Below, piece after piece: positions 1 through 10,652 of a stretch of 64,000 bases of DNA (position 1 is its first letter; every line of letters starts with the position of its first letter). The DNA comes from Aquabacterium sp. (GTDB lineage Bacteria > Pseudomonadota > Gammaproteobacteria > Burkholderiales > Burkholderiaceae_C). The translations under genes were made by a program, and so were the position numbers. The stretch spans positions 186,001 to 250,000 of the forward strand of contig JAURXM010000025.1 of NCBI GenBank assembly GCA_030654395.1. The letters run 5' to 3'. The notes beneath the pieces are model-generated. The model was not told the DNA's origin. It searched no databases and saw only the letters and a program-made list of their open reading frames with translations.

Positions 1-975
1 ATAGTCCATCGTGCACTCCATCATGATGTGAGCGGGCAGCACAGGCATGGATGATCCGCCTGGGATCACCGCCTTGAGCTTGCGGCCACCACGCACACCA
101 CCAGCAAGTTCCAGCAACTTGGCAAACGGCGTCCCCATCGGGATTTCATAATTACCAGGACGCTCGACATCACCTGAAATGGAGAACAGCTTGGTTCCAC
201 CGTTGTTAGGTTTACCAACGTTCAGGAAGGCCTCACCGCCATGACGGATGATCCAAGGAACCGCCGCAAACGTTTCGGTGTTGTTGATCGTGGTGGGCTT
301 GCCGTACAGGCCGAAGCTGGCTGGGAACGGCGGCTTGAAACGAGGCTGGCCCTTCTTGCCTTCAAGAGACTCCAGCAAGGCAGTTTCTTCACCGCAAATA
401 TAAGCACCAAACCCATGGAAAGCATGGAGCTGGAAGCTGAAATTGCTGCCCGCTATGTTGTTGCCCAACAGCCCTGCCGCACGAGCTTCTTCCAGTGCGG
501 CTTCAAAGCGATCGTAGACCTCGAAGATTTCACCGTGGATGTAGTTGTAGCCTACGGTGATACCCATGGCATAGGCCGCAATGGCCATGCCTTCAATCAC
601 GGTGTGCGGGTTAAACCGCAGTATCTCGCGGTCCTTGCATGTCCCAGGCTCACCTTCATCAGAATTGCAGACTAAGTATTTTTGCCCTGGGAAAGCGCGG
701 GGCATGAAGCTCCACTTCAGTCCGGTTGGAAAGCCTGCGCCGCCACGACCACGAAGAGCCGATGCCTTAACCTCGGCGATGACCTGATCAGGCGTCATGC
801 CCTCCCCGCCATCCTTGCCGAGGATTTTGCGCAAAGCGGCATAACCACCACGCGCTTCGTAGTCTTTCAAACCCCAGTTTTCGCCATCAAGTCCGGCGTA
901 AATCTGAGGTTCAATGTGGCGGCCGTGGAAAGCCGTTTCCTTACCGGTCGATTGGAATTTCGAGAGATCAAGCAT
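1..975 (-). CDS. nuoF: NADH-quinone oxidoreductase subunit F (partial, 5' part)
   Basis: This is the FMN- and NADH-binding subunit of respiratory complex I, which takes electrons from NADH on the cytoplasmic arm. The frame reads from an ATG at 973-975 to the left window edge without a stop, giving about 325 residues, so the C-terminal part with the 4Fe-4S N3 cysteines lies outside. The glycine-rich FMN motif [10 protein letters not shown] is at about residues 76-85, followed by the conserved NSDEGEPGT segment and [14 protein letters not shown]. It follows nuoE by 12 bases in the order nuoA-B-C-D-E-F, so it is part of the nuo operon. The assignment is firm; only the missing end is unknown. Confidence 0.97.
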   Translation of the reverse strand, partial: MLDLSKFQSTGKETAFHGRHIEPQIYAGLDGENWGLKDYEARGGYAALRKILGKDGGEGMTPDQVIAEVKASALRGRGGAGFPTGLKWSFMPRAFPGQKYLVCNSDEGEPGTCKDREILRFNPHTVIEGMAIAAYAMGITVGYNYIHGEIFEVYDRFEAALEEARAAGLLGNNIAGSNFSFQLHAFHGFGAYICGEETALLESLEGKKGQPRFKPPFPASFGLYGKPTTINNTETFAAVPWIIRHGGEAFLNVGKPNNGGTKLFSISGDVERPGNYEIPMGTPFAKLLELAGGVRGGRKLKAVIPGGSSMPVLPAHIMMECTMDY

Positions 976-987
976 CTTGTTCTCGCC

Positions 988-1488
988 TCACTTAGCTTGC
1001 GCTTTGAGCGTGGACAACAACTCGTCCAAACGATCATTGCTCATGTAGCTGACCATGTGACGGTCGTTCACCAATGCCACCGGCGCGTCAGCACAGGCGC
1101 CAAGGCATTCTGACTGCTGCACAGTGAACACCCCATCGGACGTCGTGCCACCAACCTCAACACCCAAACGCTCGCATACATGAAGCAACGCTTTTTGGCC
1201 ATCACGCAACTGACAAGGCAAATTGGTGCACACATTCAACTTGAACTGACCAACGGGCTGTTGGTTGTACATGTTGTAGAAGGTCGTGACCTCGTGCACA
1301 GCAATAGCAGGCATGCCAATGTAGTCAGCAATAGCCTTTTCGCTGTCGGGTGAGACCCAACCACGCTCTTGCTGGATGATGGACAGGCACGCCATGACAG
1401 CTGATACACGCTGGTCAGATGGGTACTTGGCTAGTTCGCGATCAAAGCGCGTTTTGGTTTGTTCGCTAAGCATGATTTTGTCGGTCAT
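988..1488 (-). CDS. nuoE: NADH-quinone oxidoreductase subunit E
   Basis: This is the 24-kDa thioredoxin-fold subunit of complex I that carries the N1a 2Fe-2S cluster next to NuoF. The 166-residue product shows the four expected cluster cysteines at about 87, 92, 128 and 132 (CTNLPC and CLGAC). I chose the ATG at 1486-1488 rather than an in-frame GTG at 1518, because the GTG start would overlap the end of nuoD and adds ten residues not expected in the family. It lies 13 bases after nuoD and 12 bases before nuoF, consistent with one operon. Confidence 0.96.
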   Translation of the reverse strand: MTDKIMLSEQTKTRFDRELAKYPSDQRVSAVMACLSIIQQERGWVSPDSEKAIADYIGMPAIAVHEVTTFYNMYNQQPVGQFKLNVCTNLPCQLRDGQKALLHVCERLGVEVGGTTSDGVFTVQQSECLGACADAPVALVNDRHMVSYMSNDRLDELLSTLKAQAK

Positions 1489-1501
1489 TGGGCTGTCGCT
1501 C

Positions 1502-2755
1502 TCAACGGTCGATCTCACCGAACACGATATCCATCGTGCCGATGATAGCTACGGCATCCGCCAACATGTGACCACGGGACATCTCGTCCAATGCAGCCAA
1601 ATGCGGGAATCCAGGAGCGCGGATCTTCAAGCGATAAGGCTTATTTGCACCATCAGATGCCAAATAAATGCCGAACTCGCCCTTAGGGTGCTCGACAGCA
1701 GCATAAGCCTCGCCTTCGGGCACATGGAAACCTTCGGTGAACAGCTTGAAGTGGTGGATCAACTCCTCCATCGAGCTCTTCATTTCAATGCGTGAAGGGG
1801 GGGCCACCTTATGGTTGCTGGTGATGACAGGGCCTGGATTGGCTCGCAACCAATCTACGCACTGCTTGATGATGCGATTGGACTGGCGCATCTCTTCAAC
1901 CCGAACAACATAGCGGTCGTAGCAATCGCCATTGGTGCCGATAGGGATATCAAAGTCGAGCTTGTCGTAGACCTCATATGGTTGGTGCTTGCGCAAATCC
2001 CAAACGATGCCAGAGCCTCTGAGCATAGCGCCAGTCAAACCAAGGTTCAGTGCGCGCGCGGGCTCCAGTACGCCAATGCCAACCGTACGCTGCTTCCAAA
2101 TGCGGTTATCAGTGAGCAACGTTTCATACTCGTCCACGCAATTTGGGAAGCGCTTGGTGAAGTCCTCAATGAAATCCAACACCGAACCTTGGCGGTTCTC
2201 GTTCATGCGCGAGATGGTCTTCGCGTTTTTGATCTTGCTGGCCTTGTATTGCGGCATCGTGTCTGGCAGATCACGATAAACACCACCTGGACGGAAATAA
2301 GCTGCGTGCATGCGAGCACCAGACACGGCCTCATACATGTCGAACAGGTCTTCACGTTCGCGGAAGCAATAGATGAAAATATTCATCGCGCCGCAATCTA
2401 GCCCGTGCGCGCCCAACCACATCAAGTGATTGAGTATCCGCGTGATCTCGGAGAACATCACACGGATGTACTGCGCACGCACAGGCACGTCAACGCCAGT
2501 CAATTTCTCGATGGCCATGCAATAGGCATGCTCGTTGCACATCATCGAAACGTAATCGAGCCGATCCATATAAGGCAAGGACTGGATAAATGTCTTCGAC
2601 TCAGCCAACTTTTCAGTGGCACGGTGCAGCAGGCCAATGTGCGGATCCGCACGTTGAATAACCTCGCCGTCCAACTCCAGAACCAAGCGCAGCACACCAT
2701 GCGCTGCTGGGTGCTGTGGACCGAAATTCAGTGTGTAATTCTTAATGTCTGCCAT
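1502..2755 (-). CDS. nuoD: NADH-quinone oxidoreductase subunit D
   Basis: This is the 49-kDa subunit of complex I, derived from hydrogenase large subunits; with NuoB it forms the quinone-binding chamber near cluster N2. The 417-residue length is normal for a separate NuoD. Conserved family segments are visible: [20 protein letters not shown] near the N-terminus, [18 protein letters not shown] and the C-terminal end in FGEIDR. In enterobacteria nuoC and nuoD are fused, whereas here they are two genes separated by 17 bases, as is usual in betaproteobacteria. Confidence 0.98.
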   Translation of the reverse strand: MADIKNYTLNFGPQHPAAHGVLRLVLELDGEVIQRADPHIGLLHRATEKLAESKTFIQSLPYMDRLDYVSMMCNEHAYCMAIEKLTGVDVPVRAQYIRVMFSEITRILNHLMWLGAHGLDCGAMNIFIYCFREREDLFDMYEAVSGARMHAAYFRPGGVYRDLPDTMPQYKASKIKNAKTISRMNENRQGSVLDFIEDFTKRFPNCVDEYETLLTDNRIWKQRTVGIGVLEPARALNLGLTGAMLRGSGIVWDLRKHQPYEVYDKLDFDIPIGTNGDCYDRYVVRVEEMRQSNRIIKQCVDWLRANPGPVITSNHKVAPPSRIEMKSSMEELIHHFKLFTEGFHVPEGEAYAAVEHPKGEFGIYLASDGANKPYRLKIRAPGFPHLAALDEMSRGHMLADAVAIIGTMDIVFGEIDR

Positions 2756-2772
2756 GACTCAACCTTCCAGCA

Positions 2773-3384
2773 TCAGTGGAGACCACCGTAGTTGTCTTCG
2801 CGAATGATGCGCGGGGTAATCTCACGCGGCTCGATGGTGACGGGCTGGTAAATCACGCGCTTTTGTTCTTCGTCATAGCGCATCTCAACATAGCCTGTCG
2901 TTGGGAAGTCTTTGCGGAACGGATGACCGATGAATCCGTAATCCGTGAGGATGCGGCGCAGGTCCACGTGACCATCAAAAACGATGCCATACAGGTCAAA
3001 AGCTTCACGCTCAAACCAATTGGCGCCACTCCAAAGGTCAGTCAATGAAGCAACGACAGGAAAGTCGTCGTCGATCGCAAACACTTTCAGACGCAAACGC
3101 CAATTCTTACTGACAGACAACAGATGATTGACGACGCCATACCTCGGGCCGTCCGAATAGATACTCGGTGCACCGTCCCTGTAGGTCGAATAGTCGATGC
3201 CGCAGAGATCCATCAATTGCTCAAAGGCAAAATCAACGTGATCGCGCAAAGTACGGGCCACATCGAGATAATCAGCAGCGGACACAGTCAAGGTCAACTC
3301 ACCCTTGAGGTTATCCAATCGCTTGATCTTGTCGCCCAGCACGTTTTGCAGGGCAACTTCCAAGTTGGCAAGTTTTTGACTCAT
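2773..3384 (-). CDS. nuoC: NADH-quinone oxidoreductase subunit C
   Basis: This is the 30-kDa subunit of the complex I peripheral arm, which joins NuoB and NuoD without binding a cofactor itself. The 203-residue product contains the family signature around [17 protein letters not shown] and the following [18 protein letters not shown] segment, then a typical EPR-type tail. It starts 16 bases after nuoB and ends 17 bases before nuoD. Length and motif leave little doubt. Confidence 0.97.
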   Translation of the reverse strand: MSQKLANLEVALQNVLGDKIKRLDNLKGELTLTVSAADYLDVARTLRDHVDFAFEQLMDLCGIDYSTYRDGAPSIYSDGPRYGVVNHLLSVSKNWRLRLKVFAIDDDFPVVASLTDLWSGANWFEREAFDLYGIVFDGHVDLRRILTDYGFIGHPFRKDFPTTGYVEMRYDEEQKRVIYQPVTIEPREITPRIIREDNYGGLH

Positions 3385-3400
3385 TGCTTAAGGCTCCTGC

Positions 3401-3877
3401 TCAACGGGCAATGGTGTTTTCGCGGCGGATCTTGGCCTGCAACTGCAGCACGCCATAGAGCAGCGCCTCAGCGGTCGGTGGGCAACCAGGCACATACACA
3501 TCAACCGGCACAATGCGATCACAACCACGCACCACAGAGTAGCTGTAATGGTAGTAGCCCCCACCGTTGGCGCAGGACCCCATTGACAGCACCCATCGAG
3601 GCTCTGCCATCTGGTCATACACCTTGCGCAAGGCTGGTGCCATTTTGTTGCACAGGGTGCCGGCTACGATCATCAAATCAGACTGTCGAGGGCTGGGACG
3701 AAACACCATGCCAAATCGGTCGATGTCATAGCGTGCTGCACCGGCATGCATCATTTCAACCGCACAACAAGCCAATCCAAACGTCATAGGCCAGAGAGAG
3801 CCAGTTTTGGACCAGTTGATCAGTGTGTCAGCCGATGTCGTGATGAAGCCTTCTTTGAAGACGCCCTCGATACCCAT
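3401..3877 (-). CDS. nuoB: NADH-quinone oxidoreductase subunit B
   Basis: This is the PSST subunit of complex I; it holds the terminal 4Fe-4S cluster N2 that passes electrons to quinone. The 158-residue product has the tandem cysteines at about 37-38 ([10 protein letters not shown]), Cys102 (GSCANGGG) and Cys132 ([12 protein letters not shown]), which are the expected N2 ligands. It is placed between nuoA and nuoC in the operon. Confidence 0.98.
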   Translation of the reverse strand: MGIEGVFKEGFITTSADTLINWSKTGSLWPMTFGLACCAVEMMHAGAARYDIDRFGMVFRPSPRQSDLMIVAGTLCNKMAPALRKVYDQMAEPRWVLSMGSCANGGGYYHYSYSVVRGCDRIVPVDVYVPGCPPTAEALLYGVLQLQAKIRRENTIAR

Positions 3878-3923
3878 GTGAATTACCTCTTGAAGATTCC
3901 TGTGGATGCAGCACTAACCGAGA

Positions 3924-4283
3924 TCACTCCCAGTCCAATGCGCCTTTTTTCCACTCGTAGGCAAAACCCACGACCAAAATACCCAGGAACAACATGACAG
4001 CCAAGAAACCAGTCATCCCGACCTCCTTGAGCGCCACGGCCCAAGGAAACAGAAATGCGATTTCAAGGTCGAACAAAATGAACAGGATGGCGACAAGGTA
4101 GTAGCGCACATCAAATTTCATGCGCGCATCTTCAAACGCCTCGAACCCACACTCATAGGGTGAGTTCTTGGCCTCATCAGGGCGGCGAGGGCCAAATAAA
4201 AAGCCCAAGGCCTGCGGCGCAACACCGACGCCAACGCCAACAAGCACGAAAAGAATGACAGGGAGATATTGCTCAATGTTCAT
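3924..4283 (-). CDS. nuoA: NADH-quinone oxidoreductase subunit A
   Basis: This is a small membrane subunit of complex I with three predicted helices, located near the quinone tunnel. The 119-residue product has the family segment [20 protein letters not shown] with the conserved Cys and acidic loop, then [22 protein letters not shown] chose the ATG at 4281-4283; a TTG two codons upstream is the only extension. It is the first gene of the nuo operon here. The 244 bases between it and tRNA-Leu must hold the nuo promoter, but I cannot pick convincing boxes there. Confidence 0.96.
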   Translation of the reverse strand: MNIEQYLPVILFVLVGVGVGVAPQALGFLFGPRRPDEAKNSPYECGFEAFEDARMKFDVRYYLVAILFILFDLEIAFLFPWAVALKEVGMTGFLAVMLFLGILVVGFAYEWKKGALDWE

Positions 4284-4527
4284 GACCAAGGGCTTTCAGA
4301 TCGAACAAGACGGGTGATTGAACCACACAGGCAAAAGAAAAAGCGCGCTAGGCCTGCCGAATATCTGATTTAAAACAGACTTGACATGAACCAGAAGCGC
4401 GCTTACCGAATGTCTTCATACCTCAACAAGGCCCAATAGAAGGCGACTGCCACACAATGTGCGATCAGGCCGATGAATTAAGCCAGCGCCAACCACTTGC
4501 ACTGGCACAAAGACTCGTTTTAATCTA

Positions 4528-4612
4528 TGGTGCCGACGGCGAGACTCGAACTCGCACAGCTTTCGCCACTACCCCCTCAAGATAGCGTGTCTACCAATTT
4601 CACCACGTCGGC
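4528..4612 (-). tRNA. tRNA-Leu (anticodon GAG)
   Basis: The complement folds as a class II tRNA: a 7-bp acceptor GCCGACG/CGTCGGC, discriminator A with CCA encoded in the DNA, a D arm with TGGTAGACAC, anticodon loop TTGAGGG giving GAG, a variable arm and a TTCGAGTC T loop. The gene lies between nuoA and secG on the same strand. The pairing was worked out by hand and is complete. Confidence 0.96.
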
Positions 4613-4710
4613 AAGTGAGCCATATTGGCCCGCTAGTTTGTTGCTTCGGATTGCTTGAGGCTTGCTCACCGAAGAGTTAGATTCTAAACCGAAAAATCAG
4701 TGTTTCTGAT

Positions 4711-5064
4711 TCACTTGGTTGGAATCAATGCTGAGCCTGATGCTGGCGCTGCCACTGCCGATGCGGCAGACGCACTCGCTGCCGCAGCCTGATCCAAAAT
4801 ACTAGCCTGATCCGACGGGCCAGCACGGTGACTACCGAAGTAAGCCAGCCCGAGCGTAGATGCAAAGAAAATGGCTGCGGCGACGGCCGTAGAACGCGAC
4901 AAGAAGTTGGCACTACCGGTTGCACCAAACAAGCTACCAGAAGCACCGCTTCCGAACGACGCACCCATATCTGCGCCCTTGCCATGCTGAACCAACACCA
5001 AGCCAATCATGGCCAGCGCAGACACAACTTGCAGCAAGAGCACTACTGTCAACAATGCTTGCAT
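4711..5064 (-). CDS. secG: Preprotein translocase subunit SecG
   Basis: This is the small auxiliary subunit of the SecYEG channel in the inner membrane, which assists SecA-driven export. The 117-residue product has two hydrophobic segments, separated by the typical loop QHGKGADMGASFGSGASGSL, and an Ala/Ser-rich tail common in betaproteobacterial SecG. A good ribosome site AGGAG lies about nine bases before the ATG. The tpiA-secG-nuo order is a familiar betaproteobacterial arrangement. Confidence 0.96.
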   Translation of the reverse strand: MQALLTVVLLLQVVSALAMIGLVLVQHGKGADMGASFGSGASGSLFGATGSANFLSRSTAVAAAIFFASTLGLAYFGSHRAGPSDQASILDQAAAASASAASAVAAPASGSALIPTK

Positions 5065-5103
5065 GAATAAAAACTCCTAAACCTTGAATTCGGGATGATC
5101 ACA

Positions 5104-5850
5104 TCAAGCCGCGCGGGCAATAGCGACAAAATCAGCCGCCTTGAGTGCCGCACCACCAATGAGACCACCATCAATGTCGGGCTGAGCAAACAGCTCGACT
5201 GCGTTATCCGGCTTGACACTGCCCCCGTACAACAAGGGGACAGCTGCAGCCTGAGGCATGGCCGCCTTCAATTGAGCCCGCAGCAGCGCATGCACTGCCT
5301 GAGCTTGCTCGGGTGACGCGGTTTTGCCGGTCCCGATTGCCCAGACAGGCTCATACGCCACAACAATCTGCACCAACTGATCACCAAGCGTATCGATCAC
5401 AGCCTTGAGCTGACGTGCAACAACCACCTCGGTCTGAGATGACTCACGCTCCGCCAGCGTTTCGCCCACACACACAATGGGCACCAGCCCGTGCGACAAA
5501 GCCGATTTGGCTTTCTCTGCCACGAGTTGATCGCTCTCCGCATGGTAGCTGCGCCTCTCTGAGTGCCCCACGATGGCGTACTTGACACCCAACTCGCGGA
5601 TCATCAGACCAGAGACTTCACCAGTGAAAGCACCTTGAGCCTGAGCTGATATATCTTGTGAACCGACCGATATAGCCACGCCCTTAAGCGCAGCAGCCAC
5701 ATCAGACAGGAACACAAAAGGTGGGCACACCACCACATCAGCCCTGGGCGCCGTGACGGTCAAATCAGCCGAGACAAGGCCCTGAAGCAGCTCTGCGTTA
5801 GATGCACGGCTACCATGCATCTTCCAGTTGCCAACAACCAGTTTTTTCAT
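5104..5850 (-). CDS. tpiA: Triose-phosphate isomerase
   Basis: It interconverts dihydroxyacetone phosphate and glyceraldehyde 3-phosphate in glycolysis and gluconeogenesis in the cytoplasm. The 248-residue product has the substrate lysine in GNWKMHG, the catalytic histidine in VGHSERR, the catalytic glutamate in AYEPVWAIGTG (followed by loop 6) and the phosphate-binding YGGSVKPDN near the end. The start codon lies only five bases beyond the pnp stop, so the two genes are probably cotranscribed and translationally coupled. Confidence 0.98.
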   Translation of the reverse strand: MKKLVVGNWKMHGSRASNAELLQGLVSADLTVTAPRADVVVCPPFVFLSDVAAALKGVAISVGSQDISAQAQGAFTGEVSGLMIRELGVKYAIVGHSERRSYHAESDQLVAEKAKSALSHGLVPIVCVGETLAERESSQTEVVVARQLKAVIDTLGDQLVQIVVAYEPVWAIGTGKTASPEQAQAVHALLRAQLKAAMPQAAAVPLLYGGSVKPDNAVELFAQPDIDGGLIGGAALKAADFVAIARAA

Positions 5851-5855
5851 GACGC

Positions 5856-8123
5856 TTATTGCTGCTGTTGGGCTTGACCAGAAGCATCGCTGCTGCCATC
5901 AGCAGCTTGTTGCTCCGCACGAGGTGCGCGATCACGGCCACCGCGATCTCCACCACGGCCACCGCGATCACCACGTGGGCCACGGCTATCGCCACGGTCA
6001 CCACGGTCTTCACGCTCAGGCATGCCTTCAGGACGCTCCATCAAGGCCTTCATAGACAACTTGACGCGGCCCTTTTCATCCGTTTCCATGACCTTGACTT
6101 TGACGATTTGGCCTTCTGTCAGATAGTCAGCGACCTTTTCAACACGCTCATGGGCAATCTGACTGATGTGCAGCAAGCCATCCTTGCCTGGCATCAAATT
6201 AACCAACGCACCAAAGTCAAACAGCTTGGTCACAGCGCCTTCATAGACCTTGCCGATTTCAACTTCAGCTGTGATTTCGTTGATGCGCTTGATAGCAAAG
6301 TCAGCCTTCTCGCCATCGGTAGATGCGATGGTGATCATGCCGTCTTCAGCGATGCTGATCTGGCAACCTGTCTCTTCACACAGGCCGCGGATTGTTGCGC
6401 CGCCCTTGCCAATCACGTCACGGATTTTTTCAGGATTGATCTTCAGTGTGTACAGACGGGGTGCGAACTCAGAGACTTCGGTATTGGCCGTACCCATGGC
6501 TTCAACCATCTTGCCCAAAATATGCAAGCGCGCTTCCTTGGCCTGAGCCAATGCAACTTGCATGATTTCCTTGGTAATGCCTTGGATTTTGATGTCCATT
6601 TGCAACGCAGTCACACCAGCTGTGGTGCCCGCAACCTTGAAGTCCATATCACCAAGGTGATCTTCGTCACCCAAGATGTCAGTCAAAACAGCAAACTTGT
6701 TGCCATCTTTGATCAAACCCATGGCGATACCAGCAACGTGAGCCTTCATCGGCACACCGGCATCCATCAGAGCCAAGCAACCACCACACACCGATGCCAT
6801 CGACGATGAGCCATTTGACTCCGTGATTTCAGACACCACACGCACGGTGTAGGCGAACTCTTCTTTCGGGGGCAACAAGGGCACGAGTGCCCGCTTAGCC
6901 AAACGGCCGTGGCCAATTTCGCGGCGCTTAGGTGTACCCACGCGGCCTGTCTCGCCTGTGGCGAACGGAGGCATGTTGTAGTGGAACAAGAAGGTGTCGC
7001 GGAAGTCACCAGCCAGTGCATCAATGCGCTGCGCATCTTGCTCGGTACCCAAGGTAGCAACCACCAAAGCTTGGGTTTCACCACGTGTGAACAAGGCTGA
7101 ACCGTGCACTCGCGGCAACACGCCCGTACGGATTTCGATAGGGCGAACGGTGCGTGTATCGCGGCCGTCAATGCGGGGCTCACCAGCCAAAATCTGGCTG
7201 CGCACGATCTTGGCTTCAATGTCGAACAACATGTTGTCGACTTTGACGCCATCAAAGGCCAAGCCTTCGGCGGCCAAGGCTGCCTTGACACCAGCGTAAG
7301 CGGCGCGCGTAGCTTGTGTACGGGCTTGCTTGGAGCGGATCTGGTATGCAGCACGGAGGGCTTCTTCAGCCAAGCCATTGACCTTGCCAATGAAGTCTTC
7401 GTCTTTGGCTGGAGGCTGCCAATCCCATGCAGGCTTGCCAGCATCGCGAACCAACTCGTGGATGGCAGCGATGGCCACTGCACTTTGTGCGTGACCGAAG
7501 ACGATACCGCCCAACATCACCTCTTCCGACAGTTGGTCAGCTTCGGACTCCACCATCAACACAGCAGCCTCCGTACCGGCCACAATCAGGTCCATCGTGG
7601 ACCCAACCAACTCTGCTGGACCAGGGTTCAGGATGTACTCACCGTTGACGTAGCCCACACGAGCTGCGCCAACAGGGCCATTGAACGGAATGCCGGAGAT
7701 GGACAACGCTGCGCTGGAGGCGATCAAAGCTGCAATGTCGGCAGACACAGCAGGATTCAACGACAGCACATGGATGACCAGCTGAACTTCGTTGAAGAAG
7801 CCTTCAGGGAACAGCGGACGCATCGGACGATCGATCAAGCGCGATGTCAGCGTTTCGAGTTCGCTGGGCTTGGCTTCGCGCTTGAAGAAGCTGCCGGGAA
7901 TCTTGCCAGCTGCGTATGTTTTCTCAAGGTAGTCTACGGTCAGGGGAAAGAAGTCTTGGCCAGGCTTGGCATTCTTTGCAGCGACAACAGTAGCCAGCAC
8001 CACGGTGCCTTCGATGTCAACAACAACGGCGCCGGATGCTTGACGGGCGATTTCGCCTGTCTCCATGGTGACCGTGTGGTTGCCCCATTGGAACGTCTTG
8101 GTAATTTTATTGAAGATAGTCAT
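5856..8123 (-). CDS. pnp: Polyribonucleotide nucleotidyltransferase (PNPase)
   Basis: PNPase is a 3'-to-5' phosphorolytic exoribonuclease and part of the RNA degradosome. The 755-residue product has two RNase PH domains (roughly residues 10-230 and 325-545), a KH domain at about 555-615 with the GKGGATIRG loop, and an S1 domain at about 620-690. The C-terminus ends in a low-complexity tract rich in Arg, Gly and Asp followed by polar and glutamine residues, as in other betaproteobacteria. A GGAGA ribosome site precedes the ATG. The leader contains a long hairpin (8192-8229), a likely autoregulatory site by analogy with E. coli. Confidence 0.98.
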   Translation of the reverse strand: MTIFNKITKTFQWGNHTVTMETGEIARQASGAVVVDIEGTVVLATVVAAKNAKPGQDFFPLTVDYLEKTYAAGKIPGSFFKREAKPSELETLTSRLIDRPMRPLFPEGFFNEVQLVIHVLSLNPAVSADIAALIASSAALSISGIPFNGPVGAARVGYVNGEYILNPGPAELVGSTMDLIVAGTEAAVLMVESEADQLSEEVMLGGIVFGHAQSAVAIAAIHELVRDAGKPAWDWQPPAKDEDFIGKVNGLAEEALRAAYQIRSKQARTQATRAAYAGVKAALAAEGLAFDGVKVDNMLFDIEAKIVRSQILAGEPRIDGRDTRTVRPIEIRTGVLPRVHGSALFTRGETQALVVATLGTEQDAQRIDALAGDFRDTFLFHYNMPPFATGETGRVGTPKRREIGHGRLAKRALVPLLPPKEEFAYTVRVVSEITESNGSSSMASVCGGCLALMDAGVPMKAHVAGIAMGLIKDGNKFAVLTDILGDEDHLGDMDFKVAGTTAGVTALQMDIKIQGITKEIMQVALAQAKEARLHILGKMVEAMGTANTEVSEFAPRLYTLKINPEKIRDVIGKGGATIRGLCEETGCQISIAEDGMITIASTDGEKADFAIKRINEITAEVEIGKVYEGAVTKLFDFGALVNLMPGKDGLLHISQIAHERVEKVADYLTEGQIVKVKVMETDEKGRVKLSMKALMERPEGMPEREDRGDRGDSRGPRGDRGGRGGDRGGRDRAPRAEQQAADGSSDASGQAQQQQ

Positions 8124-8191
8124 GAAGTGATCTCCGATTTAATTGGGGCAGCACATGCCGCCCGCAGTTTGCCGTCACCCTGTCGCGATGC

Positions 8192-8229
8192 CATTCCAGC
8201 GAACCTGAACCTTCAGGCTCGTTGGAATG
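8192..8229 (-). promoter_or_regulatory. Long imperfect hairpin in the pnp leader
   Basis: The arms CATTCCA (8192-8198) and TGGAATG (8223-8229) pair perfectly. The stem continues inward through CGA/TCG and CCTGA/TCAGG with single mismatches, closing on a four-base loop. The element sits between the rpsO terminator and the pnp start. In E. coli an RNase III-cleaved stem in the pnp leader allows PNPase to repress itself; the same role here is an inference from position and shape. Confidence 0.6.
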
Positions 8230-8268
8230 ACACAGCGTTCGCTCGTCGAGTGGCTGGCGTTAAAAAAC

Positions 8269-8305
8269 AAAAAGCCTGTGCTGGAAGAGACCAGACAGGC
8301 TTTTT
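8269..8305 (-). terminator. Rho-independent terminator after rpsO
   Basis: AAAAAGCCTG (8269-8278) pairs with CAGGCTTTTT (8296-8305) around a 17-base loop. On the minus strand the stem is followed by a T run just after the rpsO stop, so it separates rpsO from pnp while allowing read-through. The symmetric A/T flanks would let it work in either direction. Confidence 0.85.
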
Positions 8306-8320
8306 GTCATCATGCCTTGC

Positions 8321-8584
8321 TTACTTACGCAGGCCCAATTTCTGGATCAGTGCAGCATAACGTGCAAAGTCGGTACCCTTGAGGTAGTCCAACAGTTTAC
8401 GGCGGCTGCTGACCATGCTCAACAGACCACGGCGACCGTGATGGTCCTTCTTGTTGGCCTTGAAGTGAGGTGTCAGCGCATTGATGCGAGCAGTCAACAA
8501 AGCCACTTGCACTTCGGATGAACCGGTATCAGCTGGGCCACGGGCATGGGCCTTAACGACCTCTGCGGTATTGATATTGGACAT
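8321..8584 (-). CDS. rpsO: 30S ribosomal protein S15
   Basis: S15 binds the central domain of 16S rRNA early in small-subunit assembly. The 87-residue length is close to the usual 88-89. Family segments are clear: [32 protein letters not shown] and [12 protein letters not shown]. It is followed by a terminator and then pnp, the widely conserved rpsO-pnp pairing. Confidence 0.98.
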   Translation of the reverse strand: MSNINTAEVVKAHARGPADTGSSEVQVALLTARINALTPHFKANKKDHHGRRGLLSMVSSRRKLLDYLKGTDFARYAALIQKLGLRK

Positions 8585-8741
8585 GGTGTTTCCTAATTAA
8601 GCAGGCCGGGCGATGACGATTAAAGCCAAGCGCCAACGGTTTCTGCGTTGAACTTGCGACTCCGGGTGAAACCTACCCAGGTCGTGCGACGCGTAAATAT
8701 CCGCCACTGCAAAGCAGCGAATCCGAGAGTATATCAACAAC

Positions 8742-9845
8742 TCAGAGTGTCGACAAATCCCAGCGGGGTTTAACGTCAAAGGTGGGCTCCATGCTCAATG
8801 TCGCTCGCCCCGCCTGGATCCTCATGGCTGCGGCCAGTGCAATCATCGCGCCGTTGTCAGTGCACAAATGCAACTCTGGGTAATGCACCCTGATGCCTCG
8901 TCGTGCGCACGCTTGATCCAACTGCTCGCGCAAGAGTTTATTGGCCCCCACCCCTCCGGCAACCACCACACGCTTGAGTCCTGTGACCTTCAAGGCTGCC
9001 AGCGACTTTTTTATCAACACCTCGACAATCGCAGCCTGAGTGGCCGCAGCCAAGTCGGCCAACAAGGCTTGCGTACTTTGCTCGACCAACAAGGCCGGCT
9101 GATCGAGCAACCCTTGGCGCACCAAATGAGTGCGGACTGCCGTTTTCAAGCCCGCGAAAGAGAAATCCAAATTCCCGGAATGCAGCATAGGCCGGGGCAG
9201 ATCAAACACATCAGGGCGCCCCTGCATGGCCAATTTGGCCAAATGCGGGCCACCAGGATAGGGCAAGCCCATCAGCTTGGCTGATTTATCAAATGCCTCG
9301 CCTGCGGCGTCGTCCACCGTCTCACCAAGCAATTCATAACGCCCCACCCCATCAACCCGCATCAACTGGGTGTGTCCGCCGGACACCAGCAAAGCCACGA
9401 AAGGGAACTCAGGGGGATCCTCTGATAGGAAAGGCGACAACAAGTGCCCCTCTAGATGGTGAACACCCAGCAAGGGCTTACCCAAAGCGGCACCCAAAGC
9501 ACAAGCGACGCCCGCACCGACCAACAGCGCACCGGCCAAACCGGGCCCACGCGTGTAGGCAATCACATCCACATCAGACATCAGCCGACCAGATTCGCTC
9601 AATACTTGGCGGGCCAAGGGCACCACACGACGAATGTGGTCGCGTGAAGCCAACTCGGGGACCACGCCACCGTAGGCTTGATGCATGTCGATTTGGCTGT
9701 GCAGGGCATGGGACAGCAGTCGCGGCGCCCCAAACTTGGGCAAGGCGATCAAAGCCAAGCCGGTTTCATCACATGAGGATTCCACGCCCAGTATCAAGCG
9801 TTCACATGCCGCACCATTTGCGGGCGATTGAGCAGTTTCAAACAT
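8742..9845 (-). CDS. tsaD: tRNA N6-adenosine threonylcarbamoyltransferase TsaD
   Basis: TsaD, with TsaB and TsaE, transfers threonylcarbamoyl from TC-AMP to A37 of ANN-decoding tRNAs. The 367-residue ASKHA-fold product begins with [13 protein letters not shown], has the metal motif HLEGH at about residue 130 and the nucleotide-binding segments LVSGGHT and [10 protein letters not shown]. The 157 bases between this gene and rpsO hold no gene. A short 70-base gap separates it from the divergent ANTAR regulator. Confidence 0.97.
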   Translation of the reverse strand: MFETAQSPANGAACERLILGVESSCDETGLALIALPKFGAPRLLSHALHSQIDMHQAYGGVVPELASRDHIRRVVPLARQVLSESGRLMSDVDVIAYTRGPGLAGALLVGAGVACALGAALGKPLLGVHHLEGHLLSPFLSEDPPEFPFVALLVSGGHTQLMRVDGVGRYELLGETVDDAAGEAFDKSAKLMGLPYPGGPHLAKLAMQGRPDVFDLPRPMLHSGNLDFSFAGLKTAVRTHLVRQGLLDQPALLVEQSTQALLADLAAATQAAIVEVLIKKSLAALKVTGLKRVVVAGGVGANKLLREQLDQACARRGIRVHYPELHLCTDNGAMIALAAAMRIQAGRATLSMEPTFDVKPRWDLSTL

Positions 9846-9915
9846 GCGTCAAGTGTAGGGCCACCATGGCTTAAGCGAGCCCCAATGAGCCCAAAGCTGG
9901 TGGCTCAATTTTTGC

Positions 9916-10560
9916 ATGATCACAGGCATGAGCATCGAATCGCAAAAACTCCGCCTGGTGATCGTTCTACCTGTGACTTCGTCCTCCGATCTGGATGCCG
10001 CTGAAGTAGCGGAGGTGGAACGCACCCGCATCTTGCGCATTGCCCTCTTGCAAGCTGGCTACAACGTCGTGGCGACACTGCCGGGAGACCGATTCCTGCC
10101 TGTGCGCCTTGCTCAAATCCAGCCCGACATGATTGTGGTTGATGCCGAATCGCAAGGTCGCGACATCTTGGAGCATGTGGTGATGGCCACACGCGACGAG
10201 CGCCGCCCGATTGTGATGTTCTCCGACGATGAGGACACCAGTTATGTGCGCAAAGCCATCGCGGCAGGTGTGTCTGCCTATGTCGTCGCAGGTACACCCA
10301 ACGCCCACACCAAGCCGGTCATTGATGTGGCCATGGCCCGCTTTGGCCATGAAGAGAAGTTACGCAGCGAACTGGCCGATGCACGCAACCAGCTAGAGGA
10401 GCGCAAAGTCATCGACCGCGCCAAAGGCTTGCTGATGACCCGACAAGGCCTATCTGAGCCCGATGCCTATGCCAAGTTACGCAAAGCAGCCATGGACAAA
10501 GGCATCAAGCTGGCCGAGGTTTCGCAAAGATTAATCGACGCAGCGGATTTACTTGGCTAA
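9916..10560 (+). CDS. ANTAR-domain antitermination regulator (NasT-like)
   Basis: The 214-residue product has an N-terminal receiver-like domain (about residues 10-130, with DMIVVDAES and the end of a response-regulator fold) and a C-terminal ANTAR domain (about 150-210, ERKVIDRAKGLLMTRQGLSE) that binds paired RNA hexaloop hairpins. The canonical phosphoacceptor region is not fully convincing, as in NasT-type proteins. It is followed by a leader with a matching hexaloop hairpin and a terminator, then the nitrate-type transporter. By analogy with NasT it should allow transcription past that terminator when nitrate is present; no NasS sensor gene is seen in the window. An ATG at 9928 is an alternative start. 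Confidence 0.88.
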   Translation: MITGMSIESQKLRLVIVLPVTSSSDLDAAEVAEVERTRILRIALLQAGYNVVATLPGDRFLPVRLAQIQPDMIVVDAESQGRDILEHVVMATRDERRPIVMFSDDEDTSYVRKAIAAGVSAYVVAGTPNAHTKPVIDVAMARFGHEEKLRSELADARNQLEERKVIDRAKGLLMTRQGLSEPDAYAKLRKAAMDKGIKLAEVSQRLIDAADLLG

Positions 10561-10590
10561 ATCTGGCACGTCTATTGCTTAAACAAACAC

Positions 10591-10616
10591 AAGCAAAGTC
10601 AACGGCGATTTTGCTT
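10591..10616 (+). promoter_or_regulatory. ANTAR-type hexaloop hairpin in the nitrate-transporter leader
   Basis: AAGCAAAGTC (10591-10600) and GATTTTGCTT (10607-10616) form a ten-pair stem (one G-U) around the six-base loop AACGGC. The loop has A at position 1 and G at position 4, the pattern known for ANTAR target RNAs. A second stem, TTCGG (10620-10624) with CCGAA (10641-10645), encloses CCC/GGG around a six-base loop, but that loop does not match the A1/G4 rule. The pair lies just before a terminator. Confidence 0.72.
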
Positions 10617-10652
10617 CCCTTCGGCACCCGAGTTTGGGCACCGAAAACCGAC

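Noticed and set aside
7104..8360. Plus-strand frame opposite pnp
   Set aside because: It mirrors pnp codons and has no motif of its own.
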